A stretch of DNA of 64,000 nt from Lentibacillus jeotgali (lineage in GTDB: Bacteria > Bacillota > Bacilli > Bacillales > Amphibacillaceae), in the NCBI RefSeq assembly GCF_000224785.1, contig NZ_AGAV01000005.1, forward strand, positions 1 to 64,000, written 5' to 3'. Position 1 is the stretch's first letter, and each line of letters opens with the position of its first letter. Below the pieces are notes generated by a model, which ran no database searches, was not told where the DNA came from, and was given only the letters and a program-made list of their open reading frames with translations. Made by a program: the position numbers and the translations under genes. Positions 36,546 to 45,887 of this stretch are shown one piece after another.

Positions 36546-36965
36546 ATGAGATTATGGCATGAATCATTGATTCCAGCATTGCCACGTTACCAATTACTCG
36601 GGCAGCACCGGGAGTGTTGTGCGCTTAGGGGGAATGGTTGGGGAAAGAATCATGCTACTGTTCAGTATGTGTTTCGATATAGCCCGGAGCGGCTTTTTTT
36701 ATACCATGAGAAGGTTATGGTTGAAATGAGGTCAAGGGGTTATCGAGTTAACCCTTTGTGGGAGGATCCATTTTATCGAGGTAAACAATGTTCTCGGCAT
36801 AATCATCAAAGTTTTTACGGAAACACCACTTTTGTAAAAGAGTCAGGGGAGACAATTTACCCCGAACATGATGAAGCTTATTTGCAAGAGTGCATTGAAA
36901 ATTTACGCGATAAAGGATTTCCATTGTCCGTGGAAGATATACGCTGCGAACAAAATGATTTGTAA
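36546..36965 (+). CDS. TIGR02328 family, endonuclease V-like protein
   Basis: A 139-residue protein that opens MRLWHESLIPALPRYQLLGQHRECCALRGNGWGK. This is the signature of the TIGR02328/pyrimidine-dimer DNA glycosylase (T4 endonuclease V-like) family, with VQYVF and LFLYHEKVMVEMRSRGY following. Whether the bacterial family really repairs thymine dimers is not established to my knowledge. GGAGG lies ten bases before the ATG; an in-frame ATG at 36522 is less well placed. It sits 50 bases after the SDR gene and may share its transcript. Confidence 0.75.
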   Translation: MRLWHESLIPALPRYQLLGQHRECCALRGNGWGKNHATVQYVFRYSPERLFLYHEKVMVEMRSRGYRVNPLWEDPFYRGKQCSRHNHQSFYGNTTFVKESGETIYPEHDEAYLQECIENLRDKGFPLSVEDIRCEQNDL

Positions 36966-37081
36966 AATAATTGTATAATATCAGGCAGTCATTTTAATAA
37001 TAAGATGGAAAGCTCTTCGCTGATAATGTTATTGGCAATTTTTAAAGATGCAAAGAACGACTAAAGTTTGGAGGTGTCATC

Positions 37082-37372
37082 ATGAGAACCATTCAACGTA
37101 TTGCCTTGGTCTTAGTCATCATCGGTGCACTTAATTGGGGTTTAATTGGATTGTTTCAATGGGATTTAGTAGCAACACTTTTTGGTGGACAGGAAGCTGC
37201 TTTGTCTAGAGTTGTATATACACTTGTCGGAGTCGGGGCTTTGTTTTGCCTGCCATTATTATTTGACCCGGTAGATGAAGGCGAGCATGGTAATGAAGGC
37301 GTTAGGGAATCCGGAAATATGAATTACGCGACGGAATTTAGTGAAGAGAACGAGCCGTTTCGTGATAAGTAA
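37082..37372 (+). CDS. DUF378 small membrane protein (YuzA-like)
   Basis: A 96-residue protein with two transmembrane helices (about 5-25 and 42-60) and the DUF378 pattern ALNWGLIGLFQWDLVATLFG. The C-terminal 35 residues are acidic and hydrophilic, longer than the usual 70-residue family members. GGAGGTG precedes the ATG. The function is unknown; homologues in Bacillus are non-essential. Confidence 0.85.
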   Translation: MRTIQRIALVLVIIGALNWGLIGLFQWDLVATLFGGQEAALSRVVYTLVGVGALFCLPLLFDPVDEGEHGNEGVRESGNMNYATEFSEENEPFRDK

Positions 37373-37405
37373 TGACATGTCAATATCACATTTAAATGAA
37401 CATGG

Positions 37406-37443
37406 GACTGTTGCTAACGACAGCAACAGTCTCATTTTTTTTA
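37406..37443 (+). terminator. Terminator after the DUF378 gene
   Basis: GACTGTTGCT and AGCAACAGTC form a perfect ten-base stem with a six-base loop, followed by CATTTTTTTT. Confidence 0.9.
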
Positions 37444-37528
37444 TGTTGAAGTGGCTGTTTAAGATGCTAATTGATACGAAATTAGGTAAAATGTTTGGTA
37501 ATGAAAGGTTTATAAAGGAGTAAGCTTT

Positions 37529-38119
37529 ATGAAAAAATCACGAACGGAAAAAGAGGATTTAGAATGGACGAGAGATCGGATTTTGAAAGTAGCACAGCAG
37601 CTATTCATGGAAAAAGGTTTTCGGGCGGTGACGACCAGAGAGATTGCTGCAAAATGCAAAATCACCCAACCTGCTCTTTATTACCATTTTCCAGACAAGC
37701 AATCACTGTATATTGCAATGCTTGAGTCATTCGTGATGAACATACAGTCAAAAATAGAAGCGATATCTGCAGAGACGATATCTGAGCGCCTGGAAGCCAT
37801 GCTGGAAGTGTTATCGAGGGAACACCCTGCAAGCATTATGACGATGGTTCATGATATTTTCGTTGAATTCAAAGAAGAAAATCGTCGTCACATTTATTTA
37901 TTATGGAAGGAAACGTATCTAGATCCGTTTATTAAGATTTTTGAAGAGATGAAAGAGGATGGTTTATTAAGGGACACGATTTCACCGGAAGAAGCAGCCC
38001 GCTTTTGCTTGTTGACAATGGGACAAACGATGTCTACATTGAAATATCAATCTGAATCGTTAGCGGGTCAGTACACATTACTTGTGGACCTGATTTTGCA
38101 TGGGACGAAAAAGTCTTGA
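37529..38119 (+). CDS. TetR-family repressor of the ABC exporter
   Basis: A 196-residue TetR regulator. The helix-turn-helix reads FRAVTTREIAAKCKITQPALYYHFPDKQSLYIAM (about 33-66), followed by an all-helical ligand domain. AAAGGAG lies before the ATG. Downstream are two matching palindromes (38167 and 38262), a promoter and then an FtsX-type permease and ATPase, so it very probably represses that exporter and perhaps itself. The ligand is unknown. Confidence 0.87.
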   Translation: MKKSRTEKEDLEWTRDRILKVAQQLFMEKGFRAVTTREIAAKCKITQPALYYHFPDKQSLYIAMLESFVMNIQSKIEAISAETISERLEAMLEVLSREHPASIMTMVHDIFVEFKEENRRHIYLLWKETYLDPFIKIFEEMKEDGLLRDTISPEEAARFCLLTMGQTMSTLKYQSESLAGQYTLLVDLILHGTKKS

Positions 38120-38166
38120 TTTCGAGAGGATGGATTTGTTTGCTTGTAACCACTTCTTTTGCATGT

Positions 38167-38186
38167 AATTTATCAATTGATAAATT
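38167..38186. promoter_or_regulatory. TetR operator 1
   Basis: A perfect 20-base palindrome with the core TTATCA-AT-TGATAA. It overlaps the -35 of the promoter at 38177. The same core occurs at 38262. Confidence 0.75.
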
Positions 38187-38206
38187 AGATGGAAATGTGA
38201 TATAAA
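38177..38206 (+). promoter_or_regulatory. Promoter of the ABC exporter
   Basis: TTGATA (38177-38182) and TATAAA (38201-38206) are 18 bases apart. Operator 1 covers the -35, and operator 2 lies about 60 bases downstream in the leader. Confidence 0.6.
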
Positions 38207-38261
38207 TAAGTTATTCTAGCCAATGATTTATATATATATTTATTATAAAAGATTTATGCAA

Positions 38262-38285
38262 TTAACTTATCAAGTGATAAGTTAA
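38262..38285. promoter_or_regulatory. TetR operator 2
   Basis: Eleven-base arms (TTAACTTATCA and complement) flank a two-base centre. The core TTATCA-AG-TGATAA matches operator 1. It stands 38 bases before the permease start. Confidence 0.75.
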
Positions 38286-38322
38286 TTTAAAATATAAGGT
38301 GTTACTCATGAGGAGGAATGCA

Positions 38323-39390
38323 ATGTTTTTAGCATGGAAGGAAATCAAATATAATAAACTGCGCTATACACTGATAACAGGAGTGCTTGTTCTTGTCTCA
38401 TATCTTGTGTTTTTCTTGTCTGGATTAGCTAATGGATTGGAACAATTAAATCGGGAAGCAGTTGATAAGTGGAATGCGGATGGTATCATCCTGACAGAAG
38501 AATCTGACATAAACCTACCCCGTTCCAATATGAAGGTAGACGATTTTAATGGTAATGGGGTAGAAGCTTATGCGGCATTAGGCCAATTAAATGCAATTGC
38601 CAGTGTCGGAGAACGCCAGTCCAATGTATCAATCTTTGGAATCAAAGCAGATGAATTTATTATGCCTGACGTGATTGAGGGCGAACCATTTTCAGAAGAA
38701 GGAGAAGTCATTGCGGATGATACCTTGAAGGAAGAAGGATTTGAAATTGGGGATGAACTTGAGATATCGTCTTCGGATGTGACTTTAACGATTGTAGGTT
38801 TCACAGACAATGCCCAGTTCAATGCTGCTCCTGTTTTATATACGAACCTGGGTACATTACAGCAAGTCCGCTTCGGTGAGGAAGCAGAAAATAATGAAGG
38901 TATGGTTAACGGTTTTGTTGTTCGCGGAGGTAATTTAGCAGATGTCTCTGTTGATAACGGATTACAGGTAGTTGAGACATCAACATTTATCGAAAATCTC
39001 CCCGGCTATACAGCCCAGAATCTGACACTAACCTTTATGATTTATTTCTTGTTTATTATTTCAGCTGTTATCCTGGCCATTTTCCTTTATGTGTTAACCA
39101 TTCAAAAAGTAAGTATGTTCGGAGTTATGAAGGCACAGGGAATCTCCAGCAAGTACTTGGCAAATTCTGTTGTTGCCCAAACTTTTCAATTGGCTGTTGC
39201 CGGTGTTGCAATAGGCTTTCTGTTGACAATTCTGACCGGATTCTTTCTGCCAACTGCCGTTCCAGTTGCATTTGATTATTTGGTAATGCTGTTGTATGGG
39301 CTAGTGTTGATTGCGGTGTCTGTATTAGGCGCATTAATTTCAGTCAGGACGATAGTAAAAATAGATCCGTTAAAAGCGATAGGAGGCTAA
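38323..39390 (+). CDS. ABC transporter permease, FtsX/DevC type
   Basis: A 355-residue permease. One N-terminal transmembrane helix (about 15-38), a roughly 200-residue extracytoplasmic MacB-like domain, and three C-terminal helices with the FtsX signature are seen (MIYFLFIISAVILAIFLYVL, FGVMKAQGISSKYL, and the final IDPLKAIGG). I start at the ATG at 38323, six bases after GAGGAGG. It is followed four bases later by the ATPase gene. The pair is a type VII-like exporter or mechanotransmission system under TetR control; the cargo is unknown. Confidence 0.87.
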   Translation: MFLAWKEIKYNKLRYTLITGVLVLVSYLVFFLSGLANGLEQLNREAVDKWNADGIILTEESDINLPRSNMKVDDFNGNGVEAYAALGQLNAIASVGERQSNVSIFGIKADEFIMPDVIEGEPFSEEGEVIADDTLKEEGFEIGDELEISSSDVTLTIVGFTDNAQFNAAPVLYTNLGTLQQVRFGEEAENNEGMVNGFVVRGGNLADVSVDNGLQVVETSTFIENLPGYTAQNLTLTFMIYFLFIISAVILAIFLYVLTIQKVSMFGVMKAQGISSKYLANSVVAQTFQLAVAGVAIGFLLTILTGFFLPTAVPVAFDYLVMLLYGLVLIAVSVLGALISVRTIVKIDPLKAIGG

Positions 39391-39393
39391 ATC

Positions 39394-40083
39394 ATGCCAG
39401 CACTTGAAATGCAAGACGTCCATAAAGTGTTTGGAGCAGGGCATACAATGGTGGCAGCTCTAAAAAAGACCAATTTCACTGCAGAAAGTGGTGAATTGAT
39501 TGTTGTGGTTGGGCCATCAGGATCCGGTAAGAGTACATTCTTGACGATTGCCGGAGGCCTTCAATCGCCCAGTCGTGGGGAAGTAACGATAAACGGGAAT
39601 AATATAACACAGATGAAGGAAAAGAAACGATCCAACATTCGTTTGCATGAGATTGGATTTATTCTTCAGGCATCCAATCTGGTTCCATTTCTGACAGTGG
39701 ATGAGCAAATGGAACTACTGGATAAAGTAAAAACAAATAATCTCTCCAAAGACGAATTGCAGGATTTATATCAGTCATTGGGTATTGGGCAATTGAGAGA
39801 TAAGTATCCATCTGAGCTTTCCGGCGGTGAGCAGCAACGTGTTGCAATTGCGAAAGGATTATACAGCGATCCCAGTTTCCTCTTGGCAGATGAACCGACT
39901 GCATCACTGGATACTGATCGGGCATTTGAAGTCATGAAGATGCTTAAAGATTTAACCAAAAAGAGAAACAAGACAACAATTGTGGTGACACATGACACAC
40001 GGTTGCTTGACTATTGTGATAAGGTGTATGCCATCACTGACGGTGAAATTCGCTTGCAACAGCAAGGTGCAGGGAATCTCTAA
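39394..40083 (+). CDS. ABC transporter ATPase, MacB/LolD type
   Basis: A 229-residue ATP-binding protein. Walker A is GPSGSGKST (about 41-49), the Q loop is GFILQASNLVPFLTV, the signature is LSGGEQQRVAIAKG, Walker B and D loop are LLADEPTASLD, and the H loop is VVTHDTRL. It partners with the FtsX-type permease four bases upstream. A terminator follows at 40117. Confidence 0.92.
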   Translation: MPALEMQDVHKVFGAGHTMVAALKKTNFTAESGELIVVVGPSGSGKSTFLTIAGGLQSPSRGEVTINGNNITQMKEKKRSNIRLHEIGFILQASNLVPFLTVDEQMELLDKVKTNNLSKDELQDLYQSLGIGQLRDKYPSELSGGEQQRVAIAKGLYSDPSFLLADEPTASLDTDRAFEVMKMLKDLTKKRNKTTIVVTHDTRLLDYCDKVYAITDGEIRLQQQGAGNL

Positions 40084-40116
40084 TAATGAATTACATTTAT
40101 AGTCATAGAATTAATT

Positions 40117-40159
40117 AAACCGCTCGCCCTTACCTTATAGGGTCTCGAGCGGTTTTGTT
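40117..40159 (+). terminator. Terminator after the ABC exporter
   Basis: AAACCGCTCG and CGAGCGGTTT form a ten-base stem with a 19-base loop and a TTGTTTG tail. Its position between convergent genes suggests it serves both. Confidence 0.75.
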
Positions 40160-40189
40160 TGTGGCGATGGTTTTATAATGTTCTCCTTA

Positions 40190-41125
40190 TTAATGAATCA
40201 GGTGTAAAACAATATATAACAATGGAATCGTAAGGACACCTAGCAAACTGGAAATCATCACACCTAAAGAGGCAAAATGTGTGTCAGCTCCAAATTTTTG
40301 CGCATAAAGTGACATTGTTGGAGCGGAAGGCATGCCTGCTGTAAGAACGGCTATCATGAGTAAAGAGAATGGTACTGAAAAAGCTGCAAAAGGAATCAGC
40401 AGCAGTGGAATGATAAGAAGCTTGAGCATTATTGCTTTCCATACATAAACGTTTTTCAACAGAAAGGCAAAGTCTTTGTAGCTTATATTTGCGATTAAAC
40501 TGCCGATCAAAATCATTGAAAGCGGAACAGTCATCTTTCCGACACTTTCAAATGTATCTGTAAATAAACCCGGCCAGCTGATTGGAAGGAACAAAACCAC
40601 CATTCCTGTCAATGTTGAAAGCACGCCAGGGTTTAAAAATATTTTTGTCCACTCTATCTGAGATTTGTCTTTTGTGAATAAGTAAATACCATATGTCCAT
40701 ATGAGAATGAAATAAATCAAGTTAAACATGGTTAAATAAACAATACCCTGCTCTCCAAAAACAGCAAAAATGACTGCGAAGCCAATATACCCCTGATTGC
40801 CAAAGATAATAAGTCCTTCATAAACACTTCTCTGCCTATCTAAAAGTTTTGAGCGCCTCCGCATCCATCCAGCAAGAAAAATGGACAGCAATAGGATATA
40901 AGCAGACATTCCCAAGAGCAAAAGGAATTCTTTAACCAAGGAAAATGAAAAGGGAATATCTAATGAAAATATAATGAGGGCAGGAAGTGTGATATATAAA
41001 ATGAGCTGTGTCAGTACATAATCAGTGTTTTGATTTAAAATGCCTTTTTTCCGTACCATAAATCCAATTAGCGCAATCATATAAAGATGAACCATCTCCT
41101 GCAGAAACGCCCATGCTGAATCCAT
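40190..41125 (-). CDS. AEC-family permease (auxin efflux carrier type)
   Basis: A 311-residue membrane protein with about ten helices in two five-helix halves, typical of the AEC family: GFMVRKKGILNQNTDYVLTQLILYITLPALII near the start, GNQGYIGFAVIFAVFGEQGI in the middle, and TAGMPSAPTMSLYAQKFG in the second half. The start is the ATG at 41125, six bases after CAGGAGTG. Family members export malate or other organic acids, or unknown substrates. It is a single gene. Confidence 0.85.
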   Translation of the reverse strand: MDSAWAFLQEMVHLYMIALIGFMVRKKGILNQNTDYVLTQLILYITLPALIIFSLDIPFSFSLVKEFLLLLGMSAYILLLSIFLAGWMRRRSKLLDRQRSVYEGLIIFGNQGYIGFAVIFAVFGEQGIVYLTMFNLIYFILIWTYGIYLFTKDKSQIEWTKIFLNPGVLSTLTGMVVLFLPISWPGLFTDTFESVGKMTVPLSMILIGSLIANISYKDFAFLLKNVYVWKAIMLKLLIIPLLLIPFAAFSVPFSLLMIAVLTAGMPSAPTMSLYAQKFGADTHFASLGVMISSLLGVLTIPLLYIVLHLIH

Positions 41126-41330
41126 AGTGATCACTCCTGCTGTACTATATGAGCATATACCTTAATTGGTTTATACGAAGGAACGTTTCTTCTGACTTCA
41201 TTGTTAAATAAATTAATCATAATTTTTTTGTATTGCTTTATTTTACAGGTTAATAATACGGATAAATACTTAATCATCACGATGCTTACTTTTGTAAATA
41301 ACTTACTATTGAATAGAAGGAGTGCATCAA

Positions 41331-41753
41331 TTGAGCCAGCAGGAAAGAAAAACGACTATTGAAAAAATTATAGATGACAACGCTGTTGGTACGATGGCGA
41401 CTGTTAAACAGAATAAACCACATTCAAGATATATGACCTTTATCCGAAAAGGTTTAAAGCTTTATACAGCAACAAGCATAGAAACGCATAAATCAGAAGA
41501 AATAAAAGCAAACCCATACACTCATATTTTATTAGGCTATGAAGGGAAAGGGTTTGGTGATGAATATGTGGAGTATGAAGGGAAAGTCGCTATAAACAGT
41601 AGTGTTGAACTAAAACATGAATTGTGGAACTCATACATGGAGTACTGGTTTAATGGACCGGATGATTCAAACTATATTGTGCTGGAGATTACACCAGTTA
41701 CGATAAGAATCATGAACAAAAAGGGTGCTGAGCCGAAAACGGTAGAGTTTTAG
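41331..41753 (+). CDS. Pyridoxamine 5'-phosphate oxidase-like general stress protein
   Basis: A roughly 140-residue split-barrel flavin-binding protein of the general-stress-protein-26 type, with DNAVGTMATVKQNKPHSRYMTFI, a core of short strands and YMEYWFNGPDDSNYIVLEITP. I choose the TTG at 41331, eight bases after AAGGAG; the GTG at 41322 is part of that site. Such proteins bind FMN or FAD and are induced by stress, with unknown substrates. Confidence 0.8.
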   Translation: MSQQERKTTIEKIIDDNAVGTMATVKQNKPHSRYMTFIRKGLKLYTATSIETHKSEEIKANPYTHILLGYEGKGFGDEYVEYEGKVAINSSVELKHELWNSYMEYWFNGPDDSNYIVLEITPVTIRIMNKKGAEPKTVEF

Positions 41754-41875
41754 CAAGGGAGGCCAAATATTTGGATTAGTATTCAAACAGATGTTTTTAG
41801 TATAGATTTCGAGGTATTTTATGCCGTCATTTGGTTAAACTTAATCATGATATCTTATTCGAGGAGTGAAGATAC

Positions 41876-42304
41876 ATGCTAAAACTGGAGACAGAAATTG
41901 AAGGAAGAAAAGCCTATTTTGGTGATGTGTACAGAAAGTTCCGGTCTAATGGATACACTCTTTGTGGGAACTGGGAATATGACCGTGGGAAATTCGATAT
42001 GGTTCTGTGTCGGGAAGGCGGTGAGACAATCTATGTCAGAGTTCCGTTTGACGTCATTGAAGGGGAACTTGACAGTGCTAATGCCTATTTGGAATTCCGG
42101 ACGCCATATGTCATCAAGCATGTCGTAAACACGGGATTGGATTGGGATGAAAACTCATTGCTCACCACAACAGGCTTCAATCAGTTCCAAAAGCCTGTTG
42201 ACAAGGATGGGAACATAACTGATAAAAGCCGTTGGGAAGAAGCTGGTGAAAAGGAAATAGATAGAGTGATCAATACGATTGACGTTCTGAAAAAAACATC
42301 GTAA
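41876..42304 (+). CDS. YugN-like family protein
   Basis: A 142-residue protein of the YugN family (PF08868) seen in Bacillaceae. It carries GDVYRKFRSNGYTLCGNWEYDRGKFD, then VRVPFDVIEGELDSANAYLEFRTPYVIKHVYNTGLD-type sequence (here HVVNTGLD). It has no signal peptide or membrane segment. GAGGAGTG lies upstream. The function is unknown. Confidence 0.85.
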   Translation: MLKLETEIEGRKAYFGDVYRKFRSNGYTLCGNWEYDRGKFDMVLCREGGETIYVRVPFDVIEGELDSANAYLEFRTPYVIKHVVNTGLDWDENSLLTTTGFNQFQKPVDKDGNITDKSRWEEAGEKEIDRVINTIDVLKKTS

Positions 42305-42693
42305 TGTTGTGTATCAGGAACGGCTAGCTGAGAGGTCGGGACAAAAGTATCTTTTTCAAACAAGAACCCGAACAACTAGAATAAATGGTTAGTGCAAATA
42401 ATCCGCTTCGGAAATATACTCCGCTTAATCGTGATATTGTTCGTCTTTAAGTTGATAAATTTAGTTATGACCTCCTCAATATTTATCACAGTAATAATTG
42501 GTTGTAAAAGCCTGATTTCTCGCTTATAACATTGAGAAATTAGGCTTTGTTATATTTTGAGTTCTTTAAGGTTTTTGCAAAATATTGGCGAGACCTTGTA
42601 GATACCCCAGTTTTATTCCTCATTTTCCACTGGGATGGGCGAAAAAAGACATAATGATCATGTGTTGATTCGTCTTTAGAAATATCGTCATTG
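42305..42693. other. Intergenic stretch with dispersed-repeat-like sequence and hairpin
   Basis: No gene is seen. The part near 42335-42430 (GAGGTCGGGACAAAAGTA, then CCGCTTCGGAAATATACTCCGC) resembles the intergenic repeat units of halophilic Bacillaceae, but no second copy is visible here. AAAGCCTGATTTCTC (42507-42521) pairs with GAGAAATTAGGCTTT (42534-42548), one mismatch, and could terminate transcription on either strand. Confidence 0.4.
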
Positions 42694-43290
42694 TTAATCG
42701 TGACCTACTCTTGCGATGGCACATAGTAAAGTATTTAATTGTTCTCCCATTGTTTCAGCCGAATCTGACATGCCATTTTCTATCCAATAATTGATGCTGC
42801 CCAAATGGGCATAAACCATAGAATGAATCAAAAAGGCCTTATCAACCTTTAACCAATCATCATGAATCCTTAGCTTTTTAATCTCCTGACAGAAGTGGTT
42901 TTTAAATATGTCGATAAACCGGTTGTAAAAATAAGTATCACCTTGATATTTAAACATGGCTTCATAAAAGCAAGCATGTTCTTGGAAATGTTTAAAAAAT
43001 TCAACATAAGGTTGTCTTTCTCTCATTTTCTGTTTGTTGAGTGTTTCTTTTTCTTGATTCGATATTTCAATCGTTGCAATAAGCTCATTTAATAATTCAT
43101 CGACATATTTTTCAAAAAGATCGAATTTGTCTTGGTAATGTAAATAGAAAGTTCCGCGGTTAATATCTGCCTTGTCAGCAATATCATAAACACTAATACC
43201 CCTAAATCCTTTCTCGTGCATAAGGTCAATAAATGCCTCTTTTATCAATTGTCTGGATTTTCTTATACGGCGATCCTCTTTTTTGGCCAT
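42694..43290 (-). CDS. TetR-family regulator next to the sulfation operon
   Basis: A 198-residue TetR/AcrR protein. The N-terminal helix-turn-helix is FRGISVYDIADKADINRGTFYLHYQDKFDLFEKY (about 28-61). The C-terminal domain is of the TetR_C_8 type seen in many Firmicutes. It diverges from the sulfotransferase/sat/cysC operon. The 250-base gap between them holds a 12-base inverted repeat overlapping a strong promoter for that operon, so this protein is the probable regulator. The ligand is unknown. Confidence 0.85.
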   Translation of the reverse strand: MAKKEDRRIRKSRQLIKEAFIDLMHEKGFRGISVYDIADKADINRGTFYLHYQDKFDLFEKYVDELLNELIATIEISNQEKETLNKQKMRERQPYVEFFKHFQEHACFYEAMFKYQGDTYFYNRFIDIFKNHFCQEIKKLRIHDDWLKVDKAFLIHSMVYAHLGSINYWIENGMSDSAETMGEQLNTLLCAIARVGHD

Positions 43291-43330
43291 GTAAAAACTC
43301 CTTTTTATGTATCAACATTTTCTTAGTTTT

Positions 43331-43393
43331 GTTCAATAATCAACAAAAGTAAGAAAACTGATTATTGAACCATTTAATAGCCGTTACTATAAT
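43331..43393 (+). promoter_or_regulatory. Promoter with overlapping inverted repeat for the sulfation operon
   Basis: TTGAAC (43365-43370) and TATAAT (43388-43393) with a 17-base spacer make a strong sigma-A promoter. The -35 is the end of the right arm of a perfect 12-base inverted repeat (GTTCAATAATCA at 43331-43342, complement at 43359-43370). A second small dyad, TGTTGATTAATAAACA, follows at about 43407. Confidence 0.7.
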
Positions 43394-43542
43394 TATAATA
43401 TACAAAGTGTTGATTAATAAACAACTAGTTCATAATTATTAGTTCTTAAGTCATACGATGGCAAATGCCATAGGAAGGGAGGTCTATAAACAGGAGGCTT
43501 AGGCATTGATTATGAAAATCTAATTTTTGAGGAGATGGTCTT

Positions 43543-44610
43543 ATGACAAAGCCGGTTTTCATTATTTCAACGGGAAGAAGTGGCTCAACAGCCATTTCAA
43601 ATTGTATTAACTTACATCCAAATATACTTAGTCTTTCGGAATTCTTCTTGTCCATTCACATTAACGATTCTGGTTCTAGTGTGGAAAAAAATCATTGGCC
43701 GGGATTATCCCTGGAAATATGGGATGGAAAACAATTTTGGGACTTTCTTTCCAAAAAGGAACCCATACATTTAGGCCCTTATATCAATAAAGGGATGCAA
43801 GTTAAAGAAATGTTGTATCAAGTTTCTGATACATCACAATTTAATATGGAAACAGGGATACCAGGGATGCTTCTAATGACACTTCCCCATCTAACGGAAT
43901 ATCCAGACCAATTGTTTGAAGAACTGGAATCTGTGGTGACTCAATTTCCGGAAGACCGGCTTGATCGTCAATATCGTCGGTTATTCAATTGGTTACTTAA
44001 CCGATTCGAGCGGGATGTTTGTGTTGAGCGATCTGGGTTATCGGTCAACTTCACGGATCGTTTAGTTCAAATGTTTCCGGATGCAAAATTCATATTTTTA
44101 TATCGAGATGTACGAGAAACCGCAATGGCATTCAACCGCTTTCAGCCTGTTAAGTTAGATAAGGCATTAAAAAAGGCTAGGGAAATCACTGGAGAGGATC
44201 CAGCGAATCCGAATAGCGATATATCCCGTTTGGGCGAGTTCAAATGGTTACACCCGGATTACTTTGAAGTGGAGAAATTGAAACAATTTGAAATGCCGTA
44301 TGATGTTTTGGGTGAAAACTTATCTTCCTCCTTGGTTTCAGCTGCCGAGAATCTTGCGAAACTACCTTCAGAGCAAGTGCTTTATCTTTGTTATGAGACG
44401 CTCATGGAAACACCGCAAGATCAATTAAGGCGTGTCATTCAATTTATACAGCCGGCATCATCTAATCCAGAGGAAAATGAAAGGTGGGTCGAACGAAGTG
44501 CTTCTATGATTCGACCGAAACCAGATACTTGGACCGAATTACCACCGGAAAAGCGAAAGCAGCTTGAAAAGGCGAGTGAGCCGGCATTGAAATTACTGGA
44601 GTATGTCTGA
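43543..44610 (+). CDS. PAPS-dependent sulfotransferase
   Basis: A 355-residue cytosolic sulfotransferase-fold protein. The 5'-phosphosulfate-binding loop is FIISTGRSGSTAISN (residues 6-20). The 3'-phosphate site is likely FIFLYRDVRETAMAF, where R and a following S/T-like residue bind PAPS. It would transfer sulfate from PAPS to a hydroxyl or amine of an unknown acceptor. It is followed by sat, an SLC13 transporter, cysC and cysQ on the same strand, so its donor is made by its own operon. Sulfotransferases are rare in Bacillaceae. The acceptor could be a lipid, glycan or small metabolite. Confidence 0.8.
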   Translation: MTKPVFIISTGRSGSTAISNCINLHPNILSLSEFFLSIHINDSGSSVEKNHWPGLSLEIWDGKQFWDFLSKKEPIHLGPYINKGMQVKEMLYQVSDTSQFNMETGIPGMLLMTLPHLTEYPDQLFEELESVVTQFPEDRLDRQYRRLFNWLLNRFERDVCVERSGLSVNFTDRLVQMFPDAKFIFLYRDVRETAMAFNRFQPVKLDKALKKAREITGEDPANPNSDISRLGEFKWLHPDYFEVEKLKQFEMPYDVLGENLSSSLVSAAENLAKLPSEQVLYLCYETLMETPQDQLRRVIQFIQPASSNPEENERWVERSASMIRPKPDTWTELPPEKRKQLEKASEPALKLLEYV

Positions 44611-44667
44611 TTACTTTGAACTGAATCTAGTGAATCTATTACAAGCTTACTATTAATGGAGGTTTAA

Positions 44668-45849
44668 ATGATGACATCACTAATGCATAAAGGACAAACA
44701 ACCATAACACCGCACGGCGGTGAATTGATTCAACGCGAATTAACAGGAGCGGAACGCGAATCCTACTTAAACAAATTAGAAAATATCCCAGCTCTAACGA
44801 TTTCAAAATGGAGCATTTCCGACGTCGAATTGATCGCGATTGGCGGCTTTAGCCCGTTAACCGGATTTATGGGTGAAAAGGACTATGATAATGTCGTCGA
44901 AAATCTTCATTTGGCGAGTGGCGAGGTTTGGAGTATCCCTATCACTTTACCAGTCACTTCCGACATGGCGAATGGTTTGCAAATCGGACAAGAAGTAGCC
45001 CTTCAAGGTGAAGATGGTGTCACTTACGGTATATTACAACTAGAAGAAAAATATCAGCCTAATAAAGAAAAAGAAGCGAAAAACGTTTATGGAACGACGG
45101 AAGAGAAACATCCGGGTGTCAAACGTTTGTATGACAACGGTGACGTGTATTTGGCTGGGCCAATTTATATGATCAATCGGCCGAACCATAAGCCATTTGA
45201 AAGTTTTTATTATAAACCGACGGAAACTCGGGCCTTATTTGCTGATTTAGGCTGGAACACGGTTGTCGGTTTCCAAACGCGGAATCCAGTACACCGAGCC
45301 CATGAGTATATTCAAAAACTCGCCTTGGAGAGTGTTGACGGCTTACTACTCAATCCATTAGTCGGTGAAACGAAAAGCGATGACATTCCGGCTGATGTCC
45401 GAATGGAGAGTTACCAAGTCCTGCTAGAAAACTATTATCCTAAGGATCGCGTGCGCTTGGCCATTTACCCGGCCGCGATGCGCTATGGCGGCCCTCGAGA
45501 AGCCATTCTTCACGCGCTTGTACGGAAAAACTATGGTTGCACCCACTTTGTCGTTGGCCGTGATCATGCGGGTGTTGGCGATTACTATGGTACGTATGAA
45601 GCGCAAGAGTTAATTAGTCAGTACGAAGAAGAAATGGGGATGCACATCTTTAAGTTTGAGCAGAGCTTCTATTGCCAGAAATGTGACCAAATGGCCTCCA
45701 TGAAGACGTGTCCGCATGACAATGAAGATCGTTTTATTTTAAGTGGCACTAAAGTGCGCGGCTTATTGCGTAATGGTGAATTTCCGCCACCACAGTTCAC
45801 ACGTCCGGAAGTCGCTGAAGTCTTGGTTAGGGGTATGAAAGAAAACTGA
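44668..45849 (+). CDS. sat: Sulfate adenylyltransferase
   Basis: A 393-residue ATP sulfurylase of the single-chain Sat type, catalysing ATP + sulfate to APS + PPi. An N-terminal PUA-like domain (1-170) precedes the catalytic domain, with [15 protein letters not shown] (the QxRN and HxxH motifs) and [29 protein letters not shown] holds the zinc-type cysteines of this branch. GGAGG precedes the ATG. It is the second gene of the operon, 57 bases after the sulfotransferase. Confidence 0.93.
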   Translation: MMTSLMHKGQTTITPHGGELIQRELTGAERESYLNKLENIPALTISKWSISDVELIAIGGFSPLTGFMGEKDYDNVVENLHLASGEVWSIPITLPVTSDMANGLQIGQEVALQGEDGVTYGILQLEEKYQPNKEKEAKNVYGTTEEKHPGVKRLYDNGDVYLAGPIYMINRPNHKPFESFYYKPTETRALFADLGWNTVVGFQTRNPVHRAHEYIQKLALESVDGLLLNPLVGETKSDDIPADVRMESYQVLLENYYPKDRVRLAIYPAAMRYGGPREAILHALVRKNYGCTHFVVGRDHAGVGDYYGTYEAQELISQYEEEMGMHIFKFEQSFYCQKCDQMASMKTCPHDNEDRFILSGTKVRGLLRNGEFPPPQFTRPEVAEVLVRGMKEN

Positions 45850-45887
45850 GTAGGTTAATGCATGTTGCAAATAAGGCGTGATAGATT

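Noticed and set aside
39125-39334. Antisense frames over the ABC exporter and other genes
   Set aside because: They mirror the codon structure of well-supported genes on the other strand and lack binding sites.
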